Part shown: positions 20,812-29,816 of the stretch, piece after piece
Position numbering within the stretch: the stretch's first letter is position 1
Layout of the letters: each line of letters opens with the position of its first letter
Assembly: GCA_003116975.1 (NCBI GenBank)
Contig: BGKB01000187.1
Coordinates: 62,001 to 126,000, forward strand
DNA from: Aurantiochytrium sp. KH105
Lineage: Eukaryota; Sar; Bigyra; Thraustochytrida; Thraustochytriidae
DNA length: 64,000 nt
Reading direction: 5' to 3'
Notes under the pieces: model-generated
Told to the model about the DNA's origin: nothing
The model's input: the letters and a program-made list of their open reading frames with translations, nothing else
Databases searched by the model: none
Made by a program: the position numbers and the translations under genes

Positions 20812-21708
20812 TTATTCCTCGTCGTCATCGTCGTCGTCATCGTCATCATCTTCATCAGAAGAGAGATCGTCGAGTTCGTCGAGCTCCTCGTCCGGCGCTC
20901 CTTGCAAGAACAAGTCTTCCTCGATCTCGCCCTCGCCCCAGTCTTCCTCCTGGCCACCATCGCCGCCGTCCGTTGCCTGAGCGGATGCACCTCCAGGAAT
21001 CAATCCAGCCGCTGCGGCTCGCTCCAGCTGCTGCTTCTCAAACCACTGGCGCCCATTCAGATCCGCGTCAGGCTTGGCACTGTGCACGATCTTGGTCTTC
21101 TCGCCCTCCTCTGCCTCGCGCGCCGCGCGCATCTCCGTAATGAACTTTTCTTCCCAAGCAGAGAAGGACTCGACAGTCACAGGTGTTCCATCCACAGGCC
21201 TTGGCTTGCCATCGTCGCTCTCGTCGTCATCGTCAGAGCAGTCAGACCCGCGCTCGGCGCGCCGCTCACGCTCTTCTGCTTCCTCGCGCGCGCGTTCCTC
21301 GTCCTGCATCTTTTGCAGCATTTGCGCATGCATGCTCTCATCCGTATGGTCTCGGTTGTTCTCCACGAGCCACTCCTTGATGACTTCGGACAGCTGGAAA
21401 ATCATGGCCATTCCCAAGAGGTTCTCAACCTCGGCGAGCGCGAGGTCCGCGAGCTCGTCGGTCTGCTTGCTCGTCAGTCCACGCAGCGCGGTCACCGCCA
21501 CTTCGGGCGCCACCTCCGGATATTCTGCCGGCAGCGTGAATTGCGCCTCGACGCCAACTTTGTTCTCCTCGTCGGCATCCTCGCCCGACAAGGGCAGGAG
21601 CTTGAGCTTGACCACGCGCGGGGAGGACTCCTGCTCCAGGCTGTAGTCCTCCACGAAGATGGCCTCGAGCGCCTCGAGCTCCAGCTGCTGCTCCTCGTCG
21701 TGGTCCAT
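20812..21708 (-). CDS. RWDD1: RWD-domain protein, RWDD1/Gir2-like
   Basis: 298 residues from the ATG at 21706-21708, which starts MDHDEEQQLELEALEAIFVE, the usual opening of an RWD domain. Residues 1-115 form the RWD fold, including the ALEAIF motif and the YPEVAPEV segment that corresponds to the conserved YPxxxP turn. The rest is charged: a Glu/Arg-rich helix (MQDEERAREEAEERERRAER), a short conserved-looking stretch with FSAWEEKFITEMRAAREAEE and LNGRQWFEKQ that matches RWDD1/Gir2 C-termini, and an acidic tail ending in a run of about 10 Asp. RWDD1/Gir2 proteins bind DRG-family GTPases and Gcn1 and modulate translation stress signalling in the cytosol. The frame is open 5' of the chosen ATG, but that part lacks family resemblance. 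Confidence 0.85.
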   Translation of the reverse strand: MDHDEEQQLELEALEAIFVEDYSLEQESSPRVVKLKLLPLSGEDADEENKVGVEAQFTLPAEYPEVAPEVAVTALRGLTSKQTDELADLALAEVENLLGMAMIFQLSEVIKEWLVENNRDHTDESMHAQMLQKMQDEERAREEAEERERRAERGSDCSDDDDESDDGKPRPVDGTPVTVESFSAWEEKFITEMRAAREAEEGEKTKIVHSAKPDADLNGRQWFEKQQLERAAAAGLIPGGASAQATDGGDGGQEEDWGEGEIEEDLFLQGAPDEELDELDDLSSDEDDDDDDDDDDEE

Positions 21709-22706
<998 letters not shown>

Positions 22707-23882
22707 ATGGACCGCGTCCGCGACTCCCTGACGCGTTGCGGGGGATGCGAGCGCTACGTGTGCTGCTGCCAAACGGGCGTCAACAATGTGCAGCTTGCGC
22801 ACCGCGTTCCAGGGAACCATCTCTCTTCCTATCTCGCGCGCAAGCACTTTCGCCTCGATCATTTTGACCTATCGGGGCGTGTCATTGCCCGTGGCAGCTT
22901 TTGGGAGGAGCGCGTCGCGCGTCTGCGCGGCGCAAGAGAATTCGCTTATGTTCTAAAAAGTACGCGAGGGGAAGGACCTGTACGACTTATGAGCCAGACA
23001 AATCATGTCAACGCCGAACGAGAGGTGCTTGAAAAACTCTGCGAACGCGATCCAAGAATTATCAACTTGCTCGCTTACTTTCGCGAACCGGGCGTCAAGG
23101 CATGGCATCTTGTTCTCGAGTTTGCTCCGGGGGGTACGCTGGAGAACCGAATTCGCGCCGTGGGGGTCCTCAATATCGAGGATGCCAAGTACTATGCTGC
23201 CCAGACGTATCTCGCAGTTCGGTTTCTGCGCGCCGAGAACGTCGCGCACCGCGATGTCAAACCTTCAAACCTCCTGATTACTGCTCGTGGCCACATCAAA
23301 CTCTCTGGCTTTACGTATGCCAAGATCTTGCGGCCCGGTGAGCGAACCTATACGCTCATCGGCACGGTCAATTACATGGCTCCGGAAATTCTCCAAGGTG
23401 CTCGCATGACTGGCGTCAACTCGGGCGCCGACGGCTATGACGGCTATGATGGAATCGTGGACTGGTGGTCTGTGGGCGCGTGCATCTACGAGATGGTCCA
23501 GGGGGCGGCCCCCTTTTCGAACTGCGAAACACCCGAAGACCAGCTCCGAGGTCTCGAAACCTTTGCTGCTGGAGGCGAACTACCTCGTATCCGTAGGTGC
23601 GCCGATGCTCGCGCGTGGGATCTCGCCAACAAATTTATGTGCCTCGATCCCAAAGCACGTCGTGAGTTCGCAGAATCTCCTGCTGTCAAGTCGCACGAAC
23701 TCTTCAAGTTTTACAAACGGGAAAAACTCCAATGGTCACTTTTTGACAACGTGAGCACCTACCCGCCCCCGCCCTTTGTGCCAAAACACGTCGAGGCTTC
23801 TGCGCCGCATGAAAATTACGCGCTTCTTCCCGATATTCGACGTGCTCCACGGAAAAAAAGACTTCCCCAGAACGAGTCATGA
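22707..23882 (+). CDS. PKA-like AGC kinase with altered DFG and glycine loop (probable pseudokinase)
   Basis: 391 residues from the ATG at 22707. Residues about 50-335 are an AGC-type kinase fold closest to PKA. The VAIK-type lysine (Lys84 in YVLKST), the HRD loop (HRDVKPSN, Asp183) and the APE motif (GTVNYMAPE) are intact, as is DWWSVGACIYEM. The metal-binding DFG is replaced by Gly201-Phe202-Thr203 (KLSGFTYAK, where PKA has KLTDFGFAK), and the glycine loop reads ARGSFWE where PKA has GTGSFGR. The C-tail keeps an AGC-like PPPPFVPK. Without the DFG aspartate normal Mg-ATP catalysis is unlikely, so I infer a pseudokinase or a strongly altered enzyme, perhaps a regulatory decoy in cAMP signalling. 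The N-terminus has a Cys cluster (CGGCERYVCCC, residues about 12-22) that could be lipidated or metal-binding. Confidence 0.85.
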   Translation: MDRVRDSLTRCGGCERYVCCCQTGVNNVQLAHRVPGNHLSSYLARKHFRLDHFDLSGRVIARGSFWEERVARLRGAREFAYVLKSTRGEGPVRLMSQTNHVNAEREVLEKLCERDPRIINLLAYFREPGVKAWHLVLEFAPGGTLENRIRAVGVLNIEDAKYYAAQTYLAVRFLRAENVAHRDVKPSNLLITARGHIKLSGFTYAKILRPGERTYTLIGTVNYMAPEILQGARMTGVNSGADGYDGYDGIVDWWSVGACIYEMVQGAAPFSNCETPEDQLRGLETFAAGGELPRIRRCADARAWDLANKFMCLDPKARREFAESPAVKSHELFKFYKREKLQWSLFDNVSTYPPPPFVPKHVEASAPHENYALLPDIRRAPRKKRLPQNES

Positions 23883-24031
23883 CTGTGTCGCACGAGCAGT
23901 CGTGAACGGCATAAGGACAACAAAAGCATGTAGCAAGAGCGGGACATCAATCAGAAGATCGTTCAAATTCAGAGACTGGACAGTGGCGACGAAATCCGAC
24001 GCCGAGAAATAATTGGATGGGTGCCGCATCT

Positions 24032-25690
24032 TCAAGTCGCAAATGGTTGGAGATAGACGACTGAGAGCACAATGCCGAACGTGATAAAGGGAATCGCCAC
24101 GGCATATTGTTCGAGAATGACCATAGCCATAGCCCGACCCTGGGCTGCATCGCCGTGCACAAGGAGGAGCATGACGACATTCTGGGCAGAAGGAACAATG
24201 GCCTCGAGAATGAGCACAAAGGGGATGAGGCCATCGGGCGGACTCATTCCACTCCATATGCAGAATTTGCACCAGGCGACGCCCACAATGGCCATGCAAG
24301 TCGAACGCGTAAAGAGAATGATAGCACGGGAACCTTTGCTAAAGGCAAAGGATTCTGCATGAAGCTCCTCCATGATGCGAATCGTGCCGGCGCCCGAAAG
24401 CATGATCATGCTGGATGGAACTTGCATGCGTCCGCAGCTCTCCAGGGCCTGTGTGAGCGGGCTCAATGGTGCATGACTTCCGAAAAAGAGAGCGCGCAAG
24501 GGAGGTGTAAGTGCAACGAGAACGCCAAGAATTGCAGCAATCAGCGGCGGGCTCTTGAGCGCTCGTCCGCCGAGCACGAGAGCGCGTTTGAAACCTGAGC
24601 GACGACGTCGTTTACGCGACTGCTTGGATTGCGAAGCGAGAGGAAGAGACTCCTGGCTTCGCGTCTCGTCGTCCCTGTCGCTGTCATATTCATCGACGCC
24701 GGCAAAGGCAGAGCTAAAGAGGGGAATACGGGAAAAGAGTCGCTGCACGTCCTCGTGAGAAAGCTGCGGGTATCGCGACAAGAATCCGCTCCCTTGACGC
24801 CGGAGCACAGCGCTATGCGATCGCTCACGTAATGGTTCCGCCCGCGTCGAGCCGTACTCCGCGAAGCGATCAAGATTGGGCTGTGAGGCGCTCATTCGGG
24901 GATCCGCTTTACGCAGCGTTGGTGGCGGTGCCGGGCGTGATCTGCCTGCAGCAGACGACGATGACGCTGGTAGATCGCGGGGAGGCGCTGCCTGAGTAGC
25001 CATCTGATTCTCAGGAATGCTGTCTGCAAGCATGGGTGTATCTTCCTCTGCAACAGCTGCCGGGATAGCAAGGCGATCCCGTAGCGTTGAGCTGGCCGTG
25101 TCGGTGCGGATATCAAGATTGTCCTTGTCGTTGTTCTTGCCATCGCCACGATCTGAGTCATGCGCTGGGGAGTATTCAAGCTTGGGTCGCGAGCGTAAAA
25201 GGGCCTCGCCCCAGGAGAACATGACGATATTTTGGCCGACAATGAAGAGAGCGCAGTAGGTGATGGCCTTTTTCTGAAAGTGAATGGCTTCGTCTTCTTC
25301 GGCGCCAGCAAAGGACAGAGCCGAAAGCAGCGCAATGGCGAGACTTCCCGTGTTGCCAAACATGATGGCTGCCTGAACAGCATGGCGCTCTTCCACGGGA
25401 ACAGCCAGCGCCTTGCAGAGTACCCAGGCCAGAGCGTATCCAGCTACAACGTAGAGAACCGCTGTCATGGGAAACACGTAGAGCGTCTGGAGATCCTCGG
25501 CGTGCAAACTCGCGCCGACATTCGTGAAGATGAGACTGGGCAGCGCCACAAAGTACCCGATGGTCCCGAGGTCCGAGACGCCGCGCTGGTCGATGTGGCC
25601 CGAGTACGTGAGGGCCGCGCCGATGGACACCAAGCAGATGATCTTCACGTTGGCGACCAAGGTCGCCTCCAGCGCCGCGGTGAAGTCCAT
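24032..25690 (-). CDS. PIN/PILS-like auxin-efflux-carrier family transporter
   Basis: 552 residues from the ATG at 25688-25690. The architecture is that of the membrane transport protein family (PF03547, PIN and PIN-likes): about five hydrophobic helices at residues 10-165, a hydrophilic loop of about 200 residues rich in Ser, Asp and Arg, and about five more helices at 355-552. Family-like features are LPSLIFTNVG in the first half, FGNTGSLAIALLSAL near helix 4, and EAIVPSAQNVVMLL with a final EQYAVAIPFITFGIVL in the second. These carriers move organic anions across the plasma membrane or ER; the substrate here is unknown, and auxin is not implied outside plants. Only 111 bp separate this start from the divergent EGF/propeller gene, so the two probably share a promoter. 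Confidence 0.85.
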   Translation of the reverse strand: MDFTAALEATLVANVKIICLVSIGAALTYSGHIDQRGVSDLGTIGYFVALPSLIFTNVGASLHAEDLQTLYVFPMTAVLYVVAGYALAWVLCKALAVPVEERHAVQAAIMFGNTGSLAIALLSALSFAGAEEDEAIHFQKKAITYCALFIVGQNIVMFSWGEALLRSRPKLEYSPAHDSDRGDGKNNDKDNLDIRTDTASSTLRDRLAIPAAVAEEDTPMLADSIPENQMATQAAPPRDLPASSSSAAGRSRPAPPPTLRKADPRMSASQPNLDRFAEYGSTRAEPLRERSHSAVLRRQGSGFLSRYPQLSHEDVQRLFSRIPLFSSAFAGVDEYDSDRDDETRSQESLPLASQSKQSRKRRRRSGFKRALVLGGRALKSPPLIAAILGVLVALTPPLRALFFGSHAPLSPLTQALESCGRMQVPSSMIMLSGAGTIRIMEELHAESFAFSKGSRAIILFTRSTCMAIVGVAWCKFCIWSGMSPPDGLIPFVLILEAIVPSAQNVVMLLLVHGDAAQGRAMAMVILEQYAVAIPFITFGIVLSVVYLQPFAT

Positions 25691-25801
25691 CGCGCCCGAG
25701 GCCGCGGCGGGGACGAGCGGCGCGGCGGGAGGGAAGCCCCCGCGCCCGCGGCGCCCGGCGCCCGCACCCGCGCGCTGCGGCGGGAGCAGAGGCGCGCGGA
25801 G
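25691..25801. promoter_or_regulatory. Short bidirectional promoter (111 bp)
   Basis: The minus-strand PIN-like start and the plus-strand EGF/propeller start are separated by only 111 very GC-rich bases, without an evident TATA box. Any 5' UTRs are minimal or overlap. Shared regulation is inference from geometry. Confidence 0.5.
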
Positions 25802-27187
25802 ATGGCGGGATGGCGCGCGCCGTTGGCGGCTCTCGCGGCGGCGTTGACGCTCTGGAGCGCGGGCCTCGCGCGCGCCGCGGGCGGGGAGACGCAGGCCCGC
25901 GGCGGGGGCCCGTGCGCCGCGGCGGAGGACTGCGAGCTCAACGGGGTCTGCGTCGAGGGCGCCTGCGCGTGCGACCCGGCGTGGCGCGGGCCCTGGTGCG
26001 GGAAGCTGGCTCTCCTCCCGGCAAGGGTTCAGGGCGGCCTGCGCCTCGAGGACTCGACGACGTGGGGCGGCAACGTGCTCGAGGAGCACGGGGCGGCGCC
26101 CGACGGGGGCACCCGGCACCATCTCTTCGTGGCGGAGATGGTGGAGCACTGCGGACTCACGACATGGCGCCAGAATAGCCGCATCGTGCGAGCTGTCTCG
26201 GATGAGGGCGTCCTCGGGCCCTACGAGCGCGCGCAGGAAGTTGTGCCGGTGTGGTCTCATAATCCTCAGGTGCTACGCATGCCCAAAGGTGACCTTTTGC
26301 TCTTCCACATTGGCTCTGGAACCGAGGGCTTGAGTCATCCGCCGAAAAAGTGCCCTGCGGCGCCACATGGCACGACTCCATGCCGGGACAAAGCGCAGCA
26401 TCAGATGCCATTTGCGGGCAAACATCAATCGCAGGATGCGAAAGCTGCGACGAGGCTGCAGCACGACAAGAACGAGTCCTTTCCATTCACATTTCCCCTG
26501 CATCATGCAGAGTCCCTTGCAGGCCCTTGGCAAAGTCACGAGGCCGCAATTTCCTTTGATGTCGGTGACAATGCCAATCCTTCTCCGGTGGTTTTCCCCA
26601 ACGGGACGGTTCTCATTTTGTTCCACGCGTTGAACTTTGCGATTGCAGAGTCTGTGGGCACGGATTGGCGTGGACCTTATAAGCTTCGCAGCACAAGAGC
26701 CTGTGGCGCTGGAGAGGATCCCTTTCTGTACATTGACCAGCGTGGTTACTTTCACTGTCTCTCGCATGCTGCTCCCTTTTCGCATCCTAGGTCTTCGATT
26801 GTGCACTCGTTCTCGCGTGACGGGTACACGTGGACCGTATCAAAGACGGGCGCTACTGCCGGAAGCGAGATTGATTACGGTGCTGCGCATGGAAAAGTTC
26901 TCTTTAGCAAACGCGAGCGTCCCAAGCTTGTGTTCAACGAAAAGCGTGAGATCACGCATCTCATTAGTGGCGTGACTCTCACACCCGAGTGCACGCCACG
27001 TTTCCTTTACAGCGACGGCGTCGACGGCAAGCTTCCTGACGCTTGCCAGAACGAGACAATGCAGTATCACTTGAGCAACAGAAATCCGTGTCCAGGTCAC
27101 TTCGACCGAGGCTTTACGTTAATTCAAGAGGTTGAGACAAGTGCGACAGCATCGACTCACGAGTCCGCTCCCATGGCCGAATTTTGA
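25802..27187 (+). CDS. Secreted EGF-like plus GH43-type five-bladed propeller protein
   Basis: 461 residues from the ATG at 25802. Residues 1-26 are a typical signal peptide (MAGWRAPLAALAAALTLWSA). Residues 38-66 form an EGF-like module with six cysteines (38, 44, 50, 55, 57, 66). The rest looks like a five-bladed beta-propeller of the GH43/GH32/GH62 glycosidase type, with blade-like repeats such as NANPSPVVFPNGTVLILFHA, ACGAGEDPFLYIDQRGYFHC and RSSIVHSFSRDGYTW. The acid in GEDPFLYID is a candidate catalytic residue, but I cannot assign a full catalytic set. The likely role is binding or cleavage of extracellular glycans; substrate is unknown. Additional cysteines in the propeller suggest disulfides, consistent with secretion. 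An AATAAA lies 94 bases after the stop. Confidence 0.75.
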   Translation: MAGWRAPLAALAAALTLWSAGLARAAGGETQARGGGPCAAAEDCELNGVCVEGACACDPAWRGPWCGKLALLPARVQGGLRLEDSTTWGGNVLEEHGAAPDGGTRHHLFVAEMVEHCGLTTWRQNSRIVRAVSDEGVLGPYERAQEVVPVWSHNPQVLRMPKGDLLLFHIGSGTEGLSHPPKKCPAAPHGTTPCRDKAQHQMPFAGKHQSQDAKAATRLQHDKNESFPFTFPLHHAESLAGPWQSHEAAISFDVGDNANPSPVVFPNGTVLILFHALNFAIAESVGTDWRGPYKLRSTRACGAGEDPFLYIDQRGYFHCLSHAAPFSHPRSSIVHSFSRDGYTWTVSKTGATAGSEIDYGAAHGKVLFSKRERPKLVFNEKREITHLISGVTLTPECTPRFLYSDGVDGKLPDACQNETMQYHLSNRNPCPGHFDRGFTLIQEVETSATASTHESAPMAEF

Positions 27188-27560
27188 GAAAAAAAGGAAA
27201 AAAAAGAAAAGCGAAGGAAACGAGCTTGAACATGTAGGTAGAGAGCTGTGAGCTCGCCCCGTGCAGGTGCATGAAAACATAATAAAGTTATTTCTTGTTC
27301 AATTTGTTTGGCCGACTGTCGTCGGTGTTTACCGCCGACTGTAGGCTAGCTCTCACACGGTCGGAAATCCGCGAACCAGGAACCAGCAGGTAAAATCAAA
27401 AGCATTAAACGGACAAGATAAGAGCGACAGAGAGAGGGAGGGTGAAGGAAATAGCCTACGGGCAGAACAATTCAAGAATGCACATGACTGCAGCTTGTTT
27501 CTTTGGTTTGCTAAACTCAGTAATTCAAAGCAGAGGGATGCAATGACTGGGGACACGAAC
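27188..27560. other. Intergenic between convergent genes
   Basis: Short shared 3' region with an A-rich stretch after the first stop and AATAAA at 27281-27286. A repeated GCCGACTGT word occurs near 27311 and 27333. No gene seen. Confidence 0.5.
27281..27286 (+). terminator. Possible polyadenylation signal AATAAA
   Basis: A canonical hexamer 94 bases after the stop of the EGF/propeller gene and before a T-rich tract. Whether this lineage uses AATAAA is not established here. Confidence 0.35.
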
Positions 27561-29081
27561 CTAAGCAGAGGCCTTGGCCTTGTAGGTGGTGCCCTCGCCG
27601 TGCTTCTCGATCCACTCGCTGTTGTTAATGGGGGCGCCGATCCAAGCCTTTTGGTAAGAGCTCTGCTGGATCCGCTGGGCGTTCTCAGGACCGGCCTCGG
27701 CGCGCTCCTGAAGGTGCTCATAGTAGTTCTTGATGAGACCCTGCACAGGCCAGGCCGCGGCGTCGCCAAGAGCGCAAATGGTGTGGCCCTCAATCTGGCG
27801 CGAGATCTCCTCAAGCATGGGAACCTCACGGGCGTCGGCGTTACCGTTCTCCATCCGCTTGAGCACGTCCTCCATCCAGGTGGTGCCCTCGCGGCAGGGG
27901 GTGCACTGGCCGCAGGACTCGTGAGCGTAAAAGTGCGCAAGGCGGCGGATGCCAGCCACCATATCAAAGCTCTTATCGAAGACGGTGACGGCAGCAGTAC
28001 CGAGACCAGAGCCTGCGGCCTTGAGACCATCAAAGTCCATGTAGAGGTCACCAGCGTCGTCGACGAGCTTCTTGGTAAGAAGCGGGACAGAAGAGCCGCC
28101 GGGAATGACCGCCTGGAAGTTGTCCCAGCCGCCGCGCACGCCGCCGCAATGCCGGTCAATGAGGTCCTTGAAGGGGATGCTCATCTCCTCCTCGACGCAA
28201 ATGGGGTTGTTCACGTGGCCGGAGACGATGAAGAGCTTGGTGCCGGCGTTGCCCTTGCGTCCGAGGCCGTTGAACCAGGACGCGCCGCGGCGCAGGATCG
28301 TTGGGCTCACCGCGATCGTCTCCACGTTTGTTACAGTCGTCGGGCAACCCCAGAGGCCGGTGTCGGCGGGGAAAGGGGGCTTGAGGCGGGGCTTGCCCTG
28401 GCGGCCCTCGAGAGACTCGATGGTCGCGGTCTCCTCACCGCAAATGTAGGCACCCGCGCCACGGTGCAGGTAGACATCAAAATCGTACCCGCTGCCGGCG
28501 GCGTTCTTGCCCAGAAGGCCGTTCTCGTACGCCTCGTGGATGGCCTTGTCGAGGGTGATGGCCTCGTTGAAGAATTCACCGCGAATGTAAATGTAGGCGG
28601 CGCGAGCGCGCATCGCGAAACCCGCAATGAGGCAGCCCTCGATGAGCTTGTGCGGCTCCTTGCGCATGATCTCGCGATCCTTGCAGGTACCGGGCTCGGA
28701 CTCATCGGCGTTGATGAGGAGAAAGTTGGGTCGGCCATCGGTCTGCTTGGGCATGAAGCTCCACTTGAGACCACTGGGGAAACCAGCGCCACCGCGTCCG
28801 CGGAGACCACTGTCCTTGATCTCCTGGACGATCCAGTCGGGGCCCATCCACATGAGCTCCTTGGTCTGGTACCAGTCGCCGCGCTTCTGGGCATCTCTGA
28901 GTGCCCAGTCCTGCTCGCCGTACAGGTTCTGAAAGATGCGGTCCTGGTCCGCGAGACCGCCGTAGGTGCGGGTGAGCGGGACCTCCTCGGCCTCGCCCGA
29001 GAAGGCGCGCACGCGCTCGCCCGCCGCCGCGTACGCGCGCGCCGAGCGCGCCGCGCGCGTGGTCGCCTGCCGCATCATCAT
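27561..29081 (-). CDS. NDUFV1: NADH:ubiquinone oxidoreductase 51-kDa flavoprotein
   Basis: 506 residues. The protein carries FMN and the N3 iron-sulfur cluster of mitochondrial complex I and takes electrons from NADH. The FMN/NADH motif [10 protein letters not shown] is at 93-102, the second nucleotide motif [13 protein letters not shown] at 207-219, and the 4Fe-4S ligands are Cys390, Cys393 and Cys396 ([11 protein letters not shown]) with Cys436. The first 30 residues are Arg/Ala/Ser-rich without acids, a mitochondrial presequence. I placed the start at the first of three consecutive ATGs (29081); the frame is open further 5' but Lys/Arg/Pro-rich. Length and conservation fit a fully functional nuclear copy. 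A long open frame on the opposite strand over this gene is an artefact of its codon bias. Confidence 0.96.
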   Translation of the reverse strand: MMMRQATTRAARSARAYAAAGERVRAFSGEAEEVPLTRTYGGLADQDRIFQNLYGEQDWALRDAQKRGDWYQTKELMWMGPDWIVQEIKDSGLRGRGGAGFPSGLKWSFMPKQTDGRPNFLLINADESEPGTCKDREIMRKEPHKLIEGCLIAGFAMRARAAYIYIRGEFFNEAITLDKAIHEAYENGLLGKNAAGSGYDFDVYLHRGAGAYICGEETATIESLEGRQGKPRLKPPFPADTGLWGCPTTVTNVETIAVSPTILRRGASWFNGLGRKGNAGTKLFIVSGHVNNPICVEEEMSIPFKDLIDRHCGGVRGGWDNFQAVIPGGSSVPLLTKKLVDDAGDLYMDFDGLKAAGSGLGTAAVTVFDKSFDMVAGIRRLAHFYAHESCGQCTPCREGTTWMEDVLKRMENGNADAREVPMLEEISRQIEGHTICALGDAAAWPVQGLIKNYYEHLQERAEAGPENAQRIQQSSYQKAWIGAPINNSEWIEKHGEGTTYKAKASA

Positions 29082-29816
29082 CTTCTTCTTCTTCTCCTTT
29101 CCTTCCCTGCTCGCGCCGCGGGGGACCGCGGGATGGGGGGGCGCCGGGAGAGGGGTGCAAGGGCTGCGACCCGGTCGCGCCGCGCTCGCTCGCTCGCCGC
29201 TGCCCGCCGCGCGGAGAAAGTCTGCTCCGTCTCCCTCTCCTGTCTGGAGGCCGCTCGCCGATCTGAGGCGCGCAGTGCAGCGCCACTGGTTGCGGATATG
29301 CCGCCCCCGCCGCCCCGCGCCACCTGGCTGCGGCGGAACTTTTCGCAACCGCTCCCGCGCCGTTTGCCCCCGCGTCTTCGCGAGAGCGGGCCCGGCGGTA
29401 GGAGTTTGCCCCTCCGGCTCGAGTTGGGAGAGCGACGTGTTTCTGCACGCGCGGGGCGGGGAGAACCCCGACGAGGAGGACGAGGACGAGGACGAGGAGG
29501 AAGGAGGTGGCGGGAAGGGAGAAGTTGTCCAAAGGATTGCTCGATCCTACCTGCTTCTACTACTGCTACTTCTTCTTCGTCGTCTTTGGAGACGGCAGCG
29601 GCGGCGGTGACGAGGACGAGGACGAGGAGAAGGGAAACGAGAAGGAGAACAACGCGTTTACGTACGTATCGTACCGAGGAAAGAGAGGAAAGCGCTTGGC
29701 CAGGAGAAAGCGAACGAGAAAGACTCGTACGAACAGGTCTCAAACGAGCAGGACTCGAAGAAGGGGAACTCACGAAGAAAAGGACAAGAGAATAGACGCT
29801 CTCGCACGAGATTACG
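29082..29816. other. Divergent promoter region, NDUFV1 and ANK-SAM-TIR gene
   Basis: About 735 bases. GAGGAC/GACGAG repeats lie near 29470-29510 and 29607-29640, and the region becomes strongly purine-rich up to the second start codon. Open frames here are Arg/Lys/Glu low-complexity. No separate gene accepted. Confidence 0.45.

Noticed and set aside
27495-29795. 766-residue open frame on the plus strand over NDUFV1
   Set aside because: It lies antisense to a well-conserved complex I gene whose codon bias removes stops on the other strand. The translation has no family resemblance.
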